Part shown: positions 1 through 8,918 of the stretch, piece after piece
Position numbering within the stretch: the stretch's first letter is position 1
How the letters are laid out: each line of letters opens with the position of its first letter
NCBI GenBank assembly: GCA_021325025.1
Contig: JAJPHZ010000017.1
Span: 1-64,000 of the forward strand
DNA from: Pseudomonadota bacterium
Lineage (GTDB): Bacteria > Desulfobacterota > Binatia > Binatales > Binataceae
Direction: 5' to 3'
DNA: 64,000 nt
The notes under the pieces: generated by a model
Seen by the model: the letters and a program-made list of their open reading frames with translations, nothing else
The model's database searches: none
What the model was told of the DNA's origin: nothing
Program-made: the position numbers and the translations under genes

Positions 1-1
1 C

Positions 2-529
2 AACGGCAATCGCGGCGCCGGGATGGGCGTGTACGGCATCTACAAGTGCGCGCCCGGCGGCGACGACGACTACTGCTTCATCTTCACCAGCAACGAGGAG
101 ATGTGGCGGCTGTTGTGCAAGGCGATGGGCCAGCCCGAACTGATCGAGGACCCGCGCTTCGCCACCAACAAGCTGCGCGCCCAAAACGTCGAGCAGCTCA
201 GCTCGATCATCAACGCGTGGACCGGCTCGCACACCAAGCACGAAGTGATGCAAATCCTGGGCGACGCCGGGGTGCCGTGCGGCAAGATTCTCGACAGCGT
301 CGAGCTGCTGGAAGACCCCCATCTGCGCCAGCGCGGCATGATCGTCGAGGTCGAGCATCCGGTGCGCGGCAAGTTCGCGATGCCGGGATGCCCGGTGCAA
401 TTGGAAGACTCGCCGGTGGAGATTCGCGTCGCGCCCCTGCTGGGCCAGCACAACGCGGAAGTGTACGGCGAAATGCTGGGACTGGGCACCGCGCAGCTCG
501 CGCAGCTCAAAGAGCAGGGCGTCATCTAG
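2..529 (+). CDS. CaiB/BaiF family (class III) CoA transferase, C-terminal part
   Basis: The gene is cut by the left edge; the frame is open from base 2 and the N-terminal CoA-binding half is missing. Class III CoA transferases move CoA between an acyl-CoA donor and an organic acid through an aspartyl thioester. The visible 175 or so residues match the family's C-terminal half: a small-domain region with an EDPRFATN stretch, a GVPCGKI turn, then a LEDPHLRQRGM segment and a GQHNAEV tail. The catalytic Asp lies upstream of the window. The substrate cannot be read from this fragment. About 120 bases separate it from the next gene. Confidence 0.85.
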   Translation, partial: NGNRGAGMGVYGIYKCAPGGDDDYCFIFTSNEEMWRLLCKAMGQPELIEDPRFATNKLRAQNVEQLSSIINAWTGSHTKHEVMQILGDAGVPCGKILDSVELLEDPHLRQRGMIVEVEHPVRGKFAMPGCPVQLEDSPVEIRVAPLLGQHNAEVYGEMLGLGTAQLAQLKEQGVI

Positions 530-647
530 CATCGCGCGCCGCCGCTTGCGCAGGGCTCGCGGTCGGCGCTGGTCGTGGTGCTTACTCGGGTTCTGATTTC
601 GGTTAAAATCCGGCGCGGCTGCATCGGATTTGAGCGGCCGCACAGGC

Positions 648-1331
648 ATGGCGCGTCTGCGGAAATCCCGAAAGTTCTTCGGCGCGGCCGGTTTGCACGC
701 CGACGCGCCGGGCTGTCCCTCTGGTGCCAGCGCTGATTTCTTTGCGCTCGATCCCCGCGAGCTGTTTACCGAGGCGGCGCCGCTGGAGGTCGAGCTGGGC
801 GCCGGCAAAGGCGACTTCATCCTGGAGCGGGCCCGGATGTTTCCGCGCCACAATTTTTTGGCCGTCGAGCTGGCGGGCTCGGTTTGCCAATGGCTCGCGA
901 TCCGCGTGGCCCGCAGCGGCCTCTCCAATCTGCGCGCGGTGCGCGCCGACGCGCGCTCGGTGGTCAACCTGATGCTGCCGGCGCACAGCGTACGCGCCTT
1001 CCACATCTATTTTCCTGACCCCTGGCCCAAGAGCCGCCACTCCCGCCATCGCCTGATCACTGCGTCGCTGATCCGTGGGCTGGCCCGATGCCTGGAGCCG
1101 GGTGGGCGCGCCTATCTGGCCACCGACGTGCAATGGTACTTCGAGCAGGCCGGCGCGCTGCTGCACCAAGGCGGCTTCCGCATCGGCGAGGCGAGCGTCG
1201 CAGGGGCGCAACGCACCAACTTCGGCCGCCGGTTCGCGGCCGAGGGCAAAGCGATTTATGCCGGATGCTTCGAGCGGGCGGCCGACGCGGGCGTGCCGGC
1301 GCAATGCGCGCCGCCCGCGGCAACCGTTTAG
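648..1331 (+). CDS. trmB: tRNA (guanine-N7-)-methyltransferase TrmB
   Basis: This enzyme methylates N7 of G46 in the variable loop of tRNAs using S-adenosylmethionine. The SAM-binding motif VELGAGKGDF lies near residue 48, followed by the second acidic loop FLAVELAG. The TrmB signature YFPDPWPKSRH, which contacts tRNA, lies near residue 122. Length (227 residues) is normal for the family. I chose ATG 648; an in-frame TTG at 630 would add six residues. The gene precedes the BamD-like lipoprotein by 60 bases on the same strand, so co-transcription is possible. No odd features were seen. Confidence 0.9.
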   Translation: MARLRKSRKFFGAAGLHADAPGCPSGASADFFALDPRELFTEAAPLEVELGAGKGDFILERARMFPRHNFLAVELAGSVCQWLAIRVARSGLSNLRAVRADARSVVNLMLPAHSVRAFHIYFPDPWPKSRHSRHRLITASLIRGLARCLEPGGRAYLATDVQWYFEQAGALLHQGGFRIGEASVAGAQRTNFGRRFAAEGKAIYAGCFERAADAGVPAQCAPPAATV

Positions 1332-1391
1332 GCACCGTGCGGCGCGGTCGCTTGCGTTGGGTTCCGGTAATTTATACGCTTTAAAAATTCT

Positions 1392-2690
1392 ATGAAGCAT
1401 CGGTGGTTTTTGACGCTTCTGCTGGTGGGGGTTTTAGGGGCGGGCTGCGCGACCAAAAAGCTGCCGACCGGCCAGGACTACTACGCCCAGGCCGAAAATT
1501 TCTACAATCGCAAGCTCTACAAGGGCGCGATCGACAATTACCAGCATCTTATCGACCAGTATCCCTTCAGCGCCTATGCCGAAGACGCCGAGCTGAAGAT
1601 CGGCCTGGCGTACTACAAGATGAAGAACTATCCCGAGGCGATTAACGCGCTGACGGACTTCGTGCGCATGCATCCCACCAACAAGAAGCTGCCGATGGCG
1701 TCGTATTACCTGGGGATGGCGTACTTCGACCAGATTCCGGCGCCGTGGCAGGACCAGAGCGTCACCGAGAAGGCCCTGGAGCAGTTCCGCAGCATCGAGC
1801 GCCAATACCCTGAAAGTCCGTTCGCCGGCCTGGCGCATGACCGTATCGAGGTATGCCGCGAAGTGCTGGCCAGCAACCAGTACCTGATTGGCGAATATTA
1901 CCAGAAGCGCGCCAACTACCGCGCCGCCGAGTCGCGCCTGGCCGAGCTGATGGAGAAGTATCCGGAAACGCCGGTGGCACCCGAAGCGTTGTACAATCTG
2001 GGTGTGACCCTGGAAAAAGAGGGCAAGAAGTACTCCGCGGCACAGGCGTTTGCCGCCCTTGACAGCCATTTCAAGGACTCCAAGTACGCGGCCAAGGCGC
2101 GCGCAGAACTCAAGAAGCTCAACCAGCCGATCGATACCGAAGAAGACCCGCTGCGGATGGTGCTGGCGGAGGGCGGATTCGGGCCGCCACAGCCCGAGCC
2201 GCCGCTGGTAACCGTCAAGCATCACGAGGACCTCAACCCCGACCTGACCGCGGACGCCAACGGCGCCGAAGCTCCGCCCGGCCTGGAAGGCGCGGCGCCC
2301 CGCGCGGCGGAAAAACCAGTTCCCAGCACTCCGGTGACCCTGCGCGGAATCCGTCTGGCGTCCTCGGCCAACCCGCTGTCGGTAATTTTCGACATGAGCG
2401 GTCCGGTCAAATTCGAGAAGCATCTGGCCAGCGGTCCCGGCTTCGCCTCGCTGACCGTGCATCTGCTCAACACCCAGCCTGACTCCAAGCTGGACCACCA
2501 CATCGTGTTCGACCGCTCAATCTTCAAGGATTCCGACATCAAGACCGACGCCGACGGCACGACGGTGACCGTCAACACCGCGCCGGTGGCGCGCTTTGCG
2601 ATAATCCCGCTGGAAGACCCTTCGCGCCTGCTGGTCACCTTCACTCCGGAAGAGCGCGACCTGGGCGAGGGCGAAAGCCAGGGCTCTTAG
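1392..2690 (+). CDS. BamD-like TPR lipoprotein with a C-terminal AMIN-like domain
   Basis: The N-terminus is a lipoprotein signal with a candidate lipidated Cys19 in a GAGC context. Residues 27-245 are tetratricopeptide-like repeats of the BamD/YfiO type (DYYAQAENFYNRKLYKGAI, then QYPFSAYAEDAELKIGLAYY), the outer-membrane assembly lipoprotein that works with BamA. After a Pro-rich linker, residues of about 312-425 read like an AMIN domain (TLRGIRLAS, VIFDMSGPVKFEK, LTVHLLNT), a module that targets envelope proteins to peptidoglycan. Typical BamD is near 245 residues, so the tail of about 185 residues is extra. The family match is visible; the role of the tail is inferred. It could be a BamD paralogue rather than the essential BamD. 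Confidence 0.75.
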   Translation: MKHRWFLTLLLVGVLGAGCATKKLPTGQDYYAQAENFYNRKLYKGAIDNYQHLIDQYPFSAYAEDAELKIGLAYYKMKNYPEAINALTDFVRMHPTNKKLPMASYYLGMAYFDQIPAPWQDQSVTEKALEQFRSIERQYPESPFAGLAHDRIEVCREVLASNQYLIGEYYQKRANYRAAESRLAELMEKYPETPVAPEALYNLGVTLEKEGKKYSAAQAFAALDSHFKDSKYAAKARAELKKLNQPIDTEEDPLRMVLAEGGFGPPQPEPPLVTVKHHEDLNPDLTADANGAEAPPGLEGAAPRAAEKPVPSTPVTLRGIRLASSANPLSVIFDMSGPVKFEKHLASGPGFASLTVHLLNTQPDSKLDHHIVFDRSIFKDSDIKTDADGTTVTVNTAPVARFAIIPLEDPSRLLVTFTPEERDLGEGESQGS

Positions 2691-2769
2691 CGGCCGCTCC
2701 GCATACGCGCAGTGACGCGGGCGGCGGCGCTTTGGAATCGCCGGTAACGGCCGATAACGGAGAGCGACT

Positions 2770-3885
2770 ATGAGCCGCACCTACAACGTCATCGATGCGG
2801 ACGGCCATGTGCTGGAGCCGCTGGACCTGTGGGAGAAGTACATCGACCCGGCCTTCCGCGAGCGCGCCCCGCGATGCCATATCGACCAGCGCGGCAACGA
2901 GCACATGATTTTCGAAGGACGCATATTTCCCGGCGGCGAGCGCGGGCTGGGGCTCAGCGGCGGCGTCGGCACCGCCAAGAACCATCAGCGGCCGCCGTGG
3001 GAGATGAAATATTACGAGGGCCGCAAGGGCGGCTTTGACCCGCACGCGCGCATCGCTGACCTCGACCTTGACGGCATCGACGCCGTCTTCCTGTATCCCT
3101 CGCTGGCGCTCAACGCGGGCAGTATCCAGGACCCGCCGCTGGCGGCCGCGGTGTGCCGCGCTTACAACCGATGGCTGGCGGATTTCTGCAAGCCCTACCC
3201 CGAGCGTCTGTTTGGCGCGGCGCAACTGCCGATGCAATCGGTGGAGTTGGCGATCGGGGAGATGCGCTACGCGCGCAAGGAGCTGGGGATGCGCTCCGGA
3301 TTCGTGCGCCCCAACCGTTACAACGGGCGCTCACTCGACGACCCGGCTTACGACCCGCTATGGGCCGAGGCGCAGGAACTGGATTTCGCGATCGGCCTGC
3401 ATGAAGGAATCGGCGGGATGCCGGCGATGGGCGCGGAGCGGTTCCCCAACGTCGGTGCCAGGCACATCGTCTGCCATACGATGGAGATGATGGCGGCGGC
3501 GCTGTCGCTCATCTGGGGCGGCGTGTGTGAGCGCTTCCCCAAGGTGCGCTTTGCGTTTTTGGAGTCGGGCGGCGGATGGATGGCGGCGTGGCTGGACCGG
3601 ATGGACCGCCATTTCGACGAAAGCCAGGTCTGGGGACCGCCGATCCGCACCCGGCCCAGCGAGATCTTCCGCCGCCAATGCTGGATCTCCTTCGAGCCGA
3701 TCGAAGGCACCATCGCTTCGATGGCGGAGTACCTGGGCCCCAACAAGATCCTGTGGGCGACCGACTATCCGCATCTGGACGGCTTCTTCCCCGGCGCCCC
3801 GGCCATGATCGCGCAAAAGTTGCCGCCCTCCATGAGGCGCCTGGTGCTGGCGCAAGGCGCAATCGAGTTCTACAACCTGCGCTGA
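2770..3885 (+). CDS. Amidohydrolase-2 family metal-dependent hydrolase
   Basis: This is a 371-residue TIM-barrel hydrolase/decarboxylase of the amidohydrolase-2 (ACMSD-related) family. It opens with the metal-binding DADGHVLEP motif. Further family landmarks are DLDLDGIDAVFLYPS, the mid-barrel His motifs GLHEGIG and HIVCHTMEM, an FLESGGGW strand and the C-terminal acidic metal ligand in WATDYPHLDG. A GGAGAG ribosome-binding site stands six bases before the ATG. Relatives act on aromatic acids and similar compounds, but no specific substrate can be assigned. Its abundance alongside CoA transferases and LLM oxidoreductases is typical of soil bacteria with broad organic-acid catabolism (inference). 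Confidence 0.85.
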   Translation: MSRTYNVIDADGHVLEPLDLWEKYIDPAFRERAPRCHIDQRGNEHMIFEGRIFPGGERGLGLSGGVGTAKNHQRPPWEMKYYEGRKGGFDPHARIADLDLDGIDAVFLYPSLALNAGSIQDPPLAAAVCRAYNRWLADFCKPYPERLFGAAQLPMQSVELAIGEMRYARKELGMRSGFVRPNRYNGRSLDDPAYDPLWAEAQELDFAIGLHEGIGGMPAMGAERFPNVGARHIVCHTMEMMAAALSLIWGGVCERFPKVRFAFLESGGGWMAAWLDRMDRHFDESQVWGPPIRTRPSEIFRRQCWISFEPIEGTIASMAEYLGPNKILWATDYPHLDGFFPGAPAMIAQKLPPSMRRLVLAQGAIEFYNLR

Positions 3886-4068
3886 GCAGCCCGATTCCGC
3901 CGCCCGGCACTAGACAATCTCTTGCCTCCCACGAACCGCAAAAACACCGCCTACACACGGCGCTTTTCAAACTGCGCGCGATGATATGCTGGACCGCCGG
4001 ACCGAGGCCCGGAGGCTGAGCGCAAGGACACAAGGCTGATTTGCTATGGCTGCGAACACGGAGTACGC

Positions 4069-5073
4069 ATGACGGCTGCTACGACCACCGCTCCCGTTGA
4101 CTGGCGGCAGGAGTTCAGTTCGGCCAACCCCGCAAGCCCCGCCGCACGCATCGCGTTCGTGCTGCTGGCGGCGGCGACGCTGTATCCGTTCTTCTCGCCC
4201 GGTGTGGCGCTGATGCTTGGGATAGCCGTCGCGCTGACGATGGGTAACCCGTTTCCCCTGGCCACGGCGCGCACCGTCACGCCGTTGCTGCAAATCTCGG
4301 TCGTCGGGCTGGGCGCCGGAATGAATCTGGTCGAGGTCGGCCGTGCCGGCGCACACGGCTTCTTGTACACCGTGATTGGAATCACGCTCACCATGACGGT
4401 CGGTCTGACGTTGGGCCGCTTGCTGAGGACCGGGCGCGACACCTCACTGCTGGTGACGGTCGGCACCGCGATTTGCGGAGGAAGCGCGATTGCGGCCGTC
4501 GCCCCCGCCATCCGCGCCAAGAGCCACGAGATCTCGGTGGCGTTGGCGACGGTATTTTTCCTCAACGCGATCGCGCTGCTGATTTTCCCCTCGATGGGAC
4601 ACCGTCTGGGGCTGAACCAGGCGCAGTTCGGAGTGTGGAGCGCACTGGCGATTCACGACACCAGTTCGGTGGTCGGCGCGGCGATGCAATATGGGGCGCG
4701 CGCGCTGGAAATCGCCACCACCATCAAGCTGACGCGCGCGCTGTGGATCGTGCCCGTGACGCTGGCGGTCGGGATGGTTTGGAATCGCGGGGCGGGGCCG
4801 GGTGCAACCAAGGCCAAACGGCCGTGGTTTATCCTGGGATTCCTGGCGGCCGCGGCGCTCGTAACCTGGATGCCATCGCTCAAGCCCGCCGGCCATCTGG
4901 TGTTCCTTGCCGCCCAGCGCTCCCTGGTCGTGACCCTGTTTCTGATCGGCTCGGGTCTCAGCCGCAGCGCCTTGCAACTGGTTGGCAAGCGGCCGCTGCT
5001 CCAGGGCTTTGTGCTGTGGCTGCTGATGGGCAGCGCCACCCTCGGCGCCATCCTGCTCGGCTGGATTGGTTAG
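4069..5073 (+). CDS. YeiH/UPF0324 family putative sulfate exporter
   Basis: This 334-residue integral membrane protein has about ten hydrophobic segments. Family hallmarks are the LQISVVGLGAGMNL helix, the GTAICGGSAIAAVAPAI motif near residue 138, and the LAIHDTSSVVGAA motif near residue 198; all are diagnostic for YeiH proteins. Members have been proposed to export sulfate or related small anions, but the transported substrate is rarely demonstrated. A GGAG element precedes the ATG by five bases. It overlaps the convergent glycosyltransferase gene by four bases at its 3' end, so the two transcripts face each other without an intergenic terminator. Confidence 0.85.
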   Translation: MTAATTTAPVDWRQEFSSANPASPAARIAFVLLAAATLYPFFSPGVALMLGIAVALTMGNPFPLATARTVTPLLQISVVGLGAGMNLVEVGRAGAHGFLYTVIGITLTMTVGLTLGRLLRTGRDTSLLVTVGTAICGGSAIAAVAPAIRAKSHEISVALATVFFLNAIALLIFPSMGHRLGLNQAQFGVWSALAIHDTSSVVGAAMQYGARALEIATTIKLTRALWIVPVTLAVGMVWNRGAGPGATKAKRPWFILGFLAAAALVTWMPSLKPAGHLVFLAAQRSLVVTLFLIGSGLSRSALQLVGKRPLLQGFVLWLLMGSATLGAILLGWIG

Positions 5074-6851
5074 CCTGACTTGCGGCGGACCAGCACCATC
5101 TCACCCGTGCCATCGAGATCGGTGGGGCCGGAGGTAAGCACCGGCGAATAGTCGCGCATTTGGTGCGCCCCCAACGCCTGATAGGTGTCCTCGCCGAGGA
5201 TCAGATACTGGGGCCATTGCGTGGGCGTGATGGCCAGAACAGGAATCGTCAGGCCGCTGTAAAATGCGATGTCGTAGTTGAGTCCGAACACGTAGGCGGC
5301 CTTGCCGTCGCCGATGATATGTGCAGCCTCAAGCGCATAGTCCTTGAGCCCGATGGTATTGGCGATCGCGGGCTGCACGTACAGATTGGCGACCATCGAA
5401 ATGCAGGCGACCCCGGCCGCGGTCGCGGACACCAATTTCGGCACGCTCGCGGCGGTGCGCATCAGTACCAATCCGGCGGCCGCGGCGATCGCGCCGATCG
5501 CAATCGCAAGCAGGCCGTGCCCGCCGATCGCCGCGGACAACTCGGGAACGAACCGCGGCGCCTTGATATCAAACGCCGCCAGCGGCAAACGTGCCAGGGC
5601 AGGCCACAGCTTGATAACTCCGGCTGCGATTAGCCCGCCCACGCCAGCGGTGGCAAAAAAGATTCCCATCGCAGCCGACATCACTCGCGTGACACGCGAG
5701 GCGGACGGCGCGGCCATCTCGGCAGCCAGATAAATCCCCAGCGCGGCGGCCAGCGCCGGATATAGCGCGAGCAGATAAACACCGCGCTTGGCAGCGGCGA
5801 AATTATAGAAGACCAGCACCACCGCAAACCAGATCATCAGATACAGCACGCGGGGATTGCTGAGCGTTTGGCGCTGGGCCAGACGAAATGCCGCGGGCGC
5901 CAACAACAACGTCCAGGGCAGAAAGCCGGCGAGCAGCGCCAATTCGACGTAATAGAAGGGATGCCCGTGTCCAGGGTCCATGCCGTGATGGTGCAAAAAC
6001 GTAAAGACATTCTCGGCCAGGATCTGCTTGTCGAAAAATGCTCTGCCGCCGATTGATAGCGCCGCAAGGTACCATCCCCCGGCAAGGACCGCGACCACCA
6101 GCGCGCCCTTTACAAGGTCAAGCCGGCCGGCCAGATTCCAGCGGCGCTGGGTGGCGATAAAGAGCGCCGCCACCGCGCCGGGCAACACCACTCCGACCGG
6201 TCCTTTGGAGAGCACTGCAAACGCCAGCGCCAGGTACAGCAGCATCCGGCGCGACGTCAACCCCTCCGCCATCAGCAGAAACTCGAAGAACGCGATTTCC
6301 ATGAAAAACGTCAGCGTCATATCGACCCGCGCGCCGCCGGCGGCTTGCAGATACTGGAAGTTGGTGGCGAGTATGAGTGCGGCCAACAGTCCGGCCGACG
6401 CGCTGAACAGCCGCCGCACGTACAGGTAGCAGCACAGCACCCCGAGCGCGCCCAGGATTGCGGAGGGCAGGCGAATCGTCCATTCGCTCAGACCGCCGCT
6501 GATAAGCGACAGCGCCGCGATCAGCCAATGCATCATCAGCGGCTTGGACGGAATTTCGATCCCCGCGCGCATCGGCAGCAGAAACGATCGGATGCTGTGG
6601 CCCTTGAACATGTCGAGCACGCTGACCGCCTCGCGCGTCTCGCCATGGGTGTAGAGCGGATAACCGCCCAGATTGACGAAGAAGGCGGCCAGGCACAGCA
6701 GCGTCAGCAGTGGAATCGCGAACTGCGGCGCCGCCGCCCGCTCGAACCATCGCGCGGCAGTCGGCACATCGGGCGCCGGGCGCTCGACGGAGGCCGCCGC
6801 GGGATCCATCGGTGGAACCGACGCTGCCGATCCTTGTATTTGTACAGTCAC
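5070..6851 (-). CDS. GT39 (ArnT/PMT-like) membrane glycosyltransferase
   Basis: This 593-residue protein has a long N-terminal set of transmembrane helices and a C-terminal soluble part. The first periplasmic loop carries YPLYTHGETREA, the acidic/Arg motif that serves as the catalytic loop in ArnT-type GT39 enzymes using polyprenyl-phosphate sugars. A second landmark is the SKPLMMHWLIA segment. Such enzymes transfer sugars from undecaprenyl phosphate to lipid A, glycans or proteins on the periplasmic side. The acceptor is unknown. There is no arn operon nearby, so lipid A aminoarabinosylation is not supported by context. Confidence 0.8.
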   Translation of the reverse strand: MTVQIQGSAASVPPMDPAAASVERPAPDVPTAARWFERAAAPQFAIPLLTLLCLAAFFVNLGGYPLYTHGETREAVSVLDMFKGHSIRSFLLPMRAGIEIPSKPLMMHWLIAALSLISGGLSEWTIRLPSAILGALGVLCCYLYVRRLFSASAGLLAALILATNFQYLQAAGGARVDMTLTFFMEIAFFEFLLMAEGLTSRRMLLYLALAFAVLSKGPVGVVLPGAVAALFIATQRRWNLAGRLDLVKGALVVAVLAGGWYLAALSIGGRAFFDKQILAENVFTFLHHHGMDPGHGHPFYYVELALLAGFLPWTLLLAPAAFRLAQRQTLSNPRVLYLMIWFAVVLVFYNFAAAKRGVYLLALYPALAAALGIYLAAEMAAPSASRVTRVMSAAMGIFFATAGVGGLIAAGVIKLWPALARLPLAAFDIKAPRFVPELSAAIGGHGLLAIAIGAIAAAAGLVLMRTAASVPKLVSATAAGVACISMVANLYVQPAIANTIGLKDYALEAAHIIGDGKAAYVFGLNYDIAFYSGLTIPVLAITPTQWPQYLILGEDTYQALGAHQMRDYSPVLTSGPTDLDGTGEMVLVRRKSG

Positions 6852-6944
6852 ACAGCGACTTAAACATAAGACAAAAAGCCGCGAAAGATGATGGTGGGAT
6901 CGGGCAATTTACCTTGGTCCAGAGCTCAGTCGAATGTCGTGGGC

Positions 6945-7066
6945 ATGGTCCGGCCGGTCAATATCCAGAAGGCCAAAACAAACTTTTTCAAACTCTCAAA
7001 GCGGGCGCAGCCGATGGCAAGCTGGAACATTGCTTTTTGGCGAAAAGCACGAGGCCGGCCACGTGA
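6945..7066 (+). pseudogene. Remnant of a Phd/YefM-like antitoxin
   Basis: Starting at the ATG at 6945 one frame reads MVRPVNIQKAKTNFFKL, which matches the start of Phd/YefM type II antitoxins (typical: VNIxEAKTxFSKL). The match then moves to another frame, which reads AADGKLEHCFLAKSTRPAT before a stop at 7066, resembling the family's middle segment (AGEEIxIAKxGKPVA). A frameshift and early stop are therefore visible. No toxin gene follows; the next gene is convergent. The similarity is short, so this could be chance, but two adjacent matches in consecutive frames favour decay of a real gene. Confidence 0.4.
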
Positions 7067-7111
7067 TCCTGACCGGCCCCATGGCTGTTCAATCGGATCG
7101 GGCCTGCGTGA

Positions 7112-8455
7112 CTACTTCATAACGCTGGCCAGGCCCGCCGGCGTTGCCAGCGTGGCGGCGTCGCGATACTGCGCGGGCACCGCTTCGTCGATCGTCGAGG
7201 GCTCGTCGTTGTTGGCGGTCGCGTGCTTGTTCTGGAAGTCCCACTCCAGGCTCATCCCGGTGGTGTAGTTGAGGATGGTGGTTTGGCCGTGGACATCGTG
7301 GGGTACCAGGGCTTCCCACAGGACCTTATACAGTTTGCCGGTGCGATCGTAACCCTCCGACCCCGCCATCGCACCGATCTTGGTCTGCTTGTCAACGTAA
7401 AAGATGCGATGCGAGTAACAGTAAGCGCCCATCACCGGGAGTGGCTGAAGGTCGATCACGTCGTAGGTGCGCAGTTCCCACTTGTTGGTTCCGGCCTTGG
7501 GCCATCCCGGCAGGGTACCCGAACGGGTGCCGCCGCCGCCGATGTAGGCGGCCGCCGAATAGGCCTTGGCCGGATCCATGATCACGGTCAGCAGTTTTTT
7601 CGAGCCAAGGTAATGCGCGTCGAAGTTGGTGGGCATCCAGCCGCCGTCGTCCTGCACGTAATCGGTGCCCAGCACCGGCGAGCATCGCGCCGCCGACGAC
7701 AGGCGCAGCGATCGGCGCAGCGAAGGCAGGAAGACGTAGCTTTCCTGAAACCTCGACGGGTCGGCGGGTTGAAGCTGCAGCTCGGTAGTGTACTTCGACT
7801 GCTCGGGAGCTGCCACCAGATAACGGGCCGCGAACAAAATGCCATTGGCATACGGCAGATTGACCGGCATCCCCGGCTCGCTCAGATGCGACAACTGGTA
7901 CCAGGTGTCATCGGTTTCAACCTTGGAGACGTTGTCGTACTGATCGACGATCCAGTCGTAGGTGTAGTAGTGGATGATCGCCGGGCGGAACACCAGCCAG
8001 GTGTTGTACATGACCTTGGCCGCCTTGTTGGGCTCCTCGGGGTTGGGGAAGGGCACGCCGGCGGTGTAGCCCTCGATGGTCCAGCCGCCGGTGGAGGCCT
8101 TTACCAGCCGGGTCTGGCCCGCGTACTTCTCGGTGTCTTCCTTGTATTTCTGCGGCAGCGGAAAGTCATGTGTCGGTCCGACTTCGATGGTGAACTCGGG
8201 GCCCGAGCCGATCTGCCAGTGATAATCGCCGCTGTACAGCGCCTGCAACCACACCGGCATGAACTTGCGGTACTGCTGCCAGTTTTGTCGGGTAATCTTC
8301 GTGCCCGGCGCGATGGTATCAGGCGAAGTGTCATCCGCCAGAGCCTTGTAATGCGCCTCATCGAACATCGTCTCCGCAACCGCGGGGCGGACCGGCAATG
8401 AGAGCGCGCACCCGATGACAAGGCCGGCGAGGATGGCCAGGGATCGTGTTCTCAT
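7112..8455 (-). CDS. DUF1329 family exported envelope protein
   Basis: This is a 447-residue protein with a clear Sec signal peptide (MRTRSLAILAGLVIGCALSL, cleavage near AVAE). The body matches DUF1329, a LolB-like-fold family of outer-membrane-associated proteins common in proteobacteria. Visible landmarks include the early LYSGDYHWQIGSG region, the LPSLRRSLRLSSA strand pair and WELRTYDVIDLQPLP. The start at 8455 is preceded by AGGAGG about 13 bases away; an upstream in-frame start would put 31 extra residues before the signal peptide. Members are often near RND or lipid-related genes, but no such partner is adjacent here. Function is unknown. Confidence 0.8.
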   Translation of the reverse strand: MRTRSLAILAGLVIGCALSLPVRPAVAETMFDEAHYKALADDTSPDTIAPGTKITRQNWQQYRKFMPVWLQALYSGDYHWQIGSGPEFTIEVGPTHDFPLPQKYKEDTEKYAGQTRLVKASTGGWTIEGYTAGVPFPNPEEPNKAAKVMYNTWLVFRPAIIHYYTYDWIVDQYDNVSKVETDDTWYQLSHLSEPGMPVNLPYANGILFAARYLVAAPEQSKYTTELQLQPADPSRFQESYVFLPSLRRSLRLSSAARCSPVLGTDYVQDDGGWMPTNFDAHYLGSKKLLTVIMDPAKAYSAAAYIGGGGTRSGTLPGWPKAGTNKWELRTYDVIDLQPLPVMGAYCYSHRIFYVDKQTKIGAMAGSEGYDRTGKLYKVLWEALVPHDVHGQTTILNYTTGMSLEWDFQNKHATANNDEPSTIDEAVPAQYRDAATLATPAGLASVMK

Positions 8456-8918
8456 AACAACCTTCTTCCTCCTATTGTTCAGGCACCGCGGACGCGGCGC
8501 CGTCAGCGCATCGGCAATCGAACGCAGGCACGGCATACTGACGGGCAAGTCTCATTGATTTGCCGTCAGCCATGCCGCAAAGCATGCTGCAACTGATTGG
8601 GTCTTGCGGGCGGAAGTCGAGTCAGTAATCGCTGTGTCAAACCCCATACTTGACGGCCCATCCCCGGGATCTATGCGATCCGGCACACTTCAGAGCGTAA
8701 CCTTTTGAATTTCATCAAACGCACGAGCAGGCGAGGTTTGATGTGTTCGCTCGGCCGGAGGCAGTCGCCAACAACGTCCACCCATGGCCAGTGCCTCTTC
8801 GTGATTAGTTGGTCAGCACGCAACTGTCAAGGGAGGCTGAAACAGGTCAACCGGGCACAAGCCGCAAGAGACGGACGCGCGCGCTTTGCCTGCGTCCGCG
8901 CGATGAAACGAATGCGGC
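8456..8918. other. 463-base gap between the DUF1329 and glyA genes
   Basis: No convincing coding region is visible in this gap; the one short open frame (8705-9025, +) is Arg-rich and antisense to glyA. The left part must hold the promoter of the DUF1329 gene. The right end holds a possible glyA terminator hairpin, listed separately. The rest shows no recognisable RNA or repeat. Confidence 0.5.
8872..8898 (-). terminator. Possible glyA terminator hairpin
   Basis: A perfect 7-base-pair inverted repeat (CGGACGC / GCGTCCG, loop of 13 bases) lies about 20 bases beyond the glyA stop codon. It is GC-rich but is not followed by a run of U, so intrinsic termination is uncertain. Confidence 0.35.

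Noticed and set aside
7223..8401. Long plus-strand open frame over the DUF1329 gene
   Set aside because: Antisense shadow; the minus-strand DUF1329 gene has a signal peptide, ribosome-binding site and family match.
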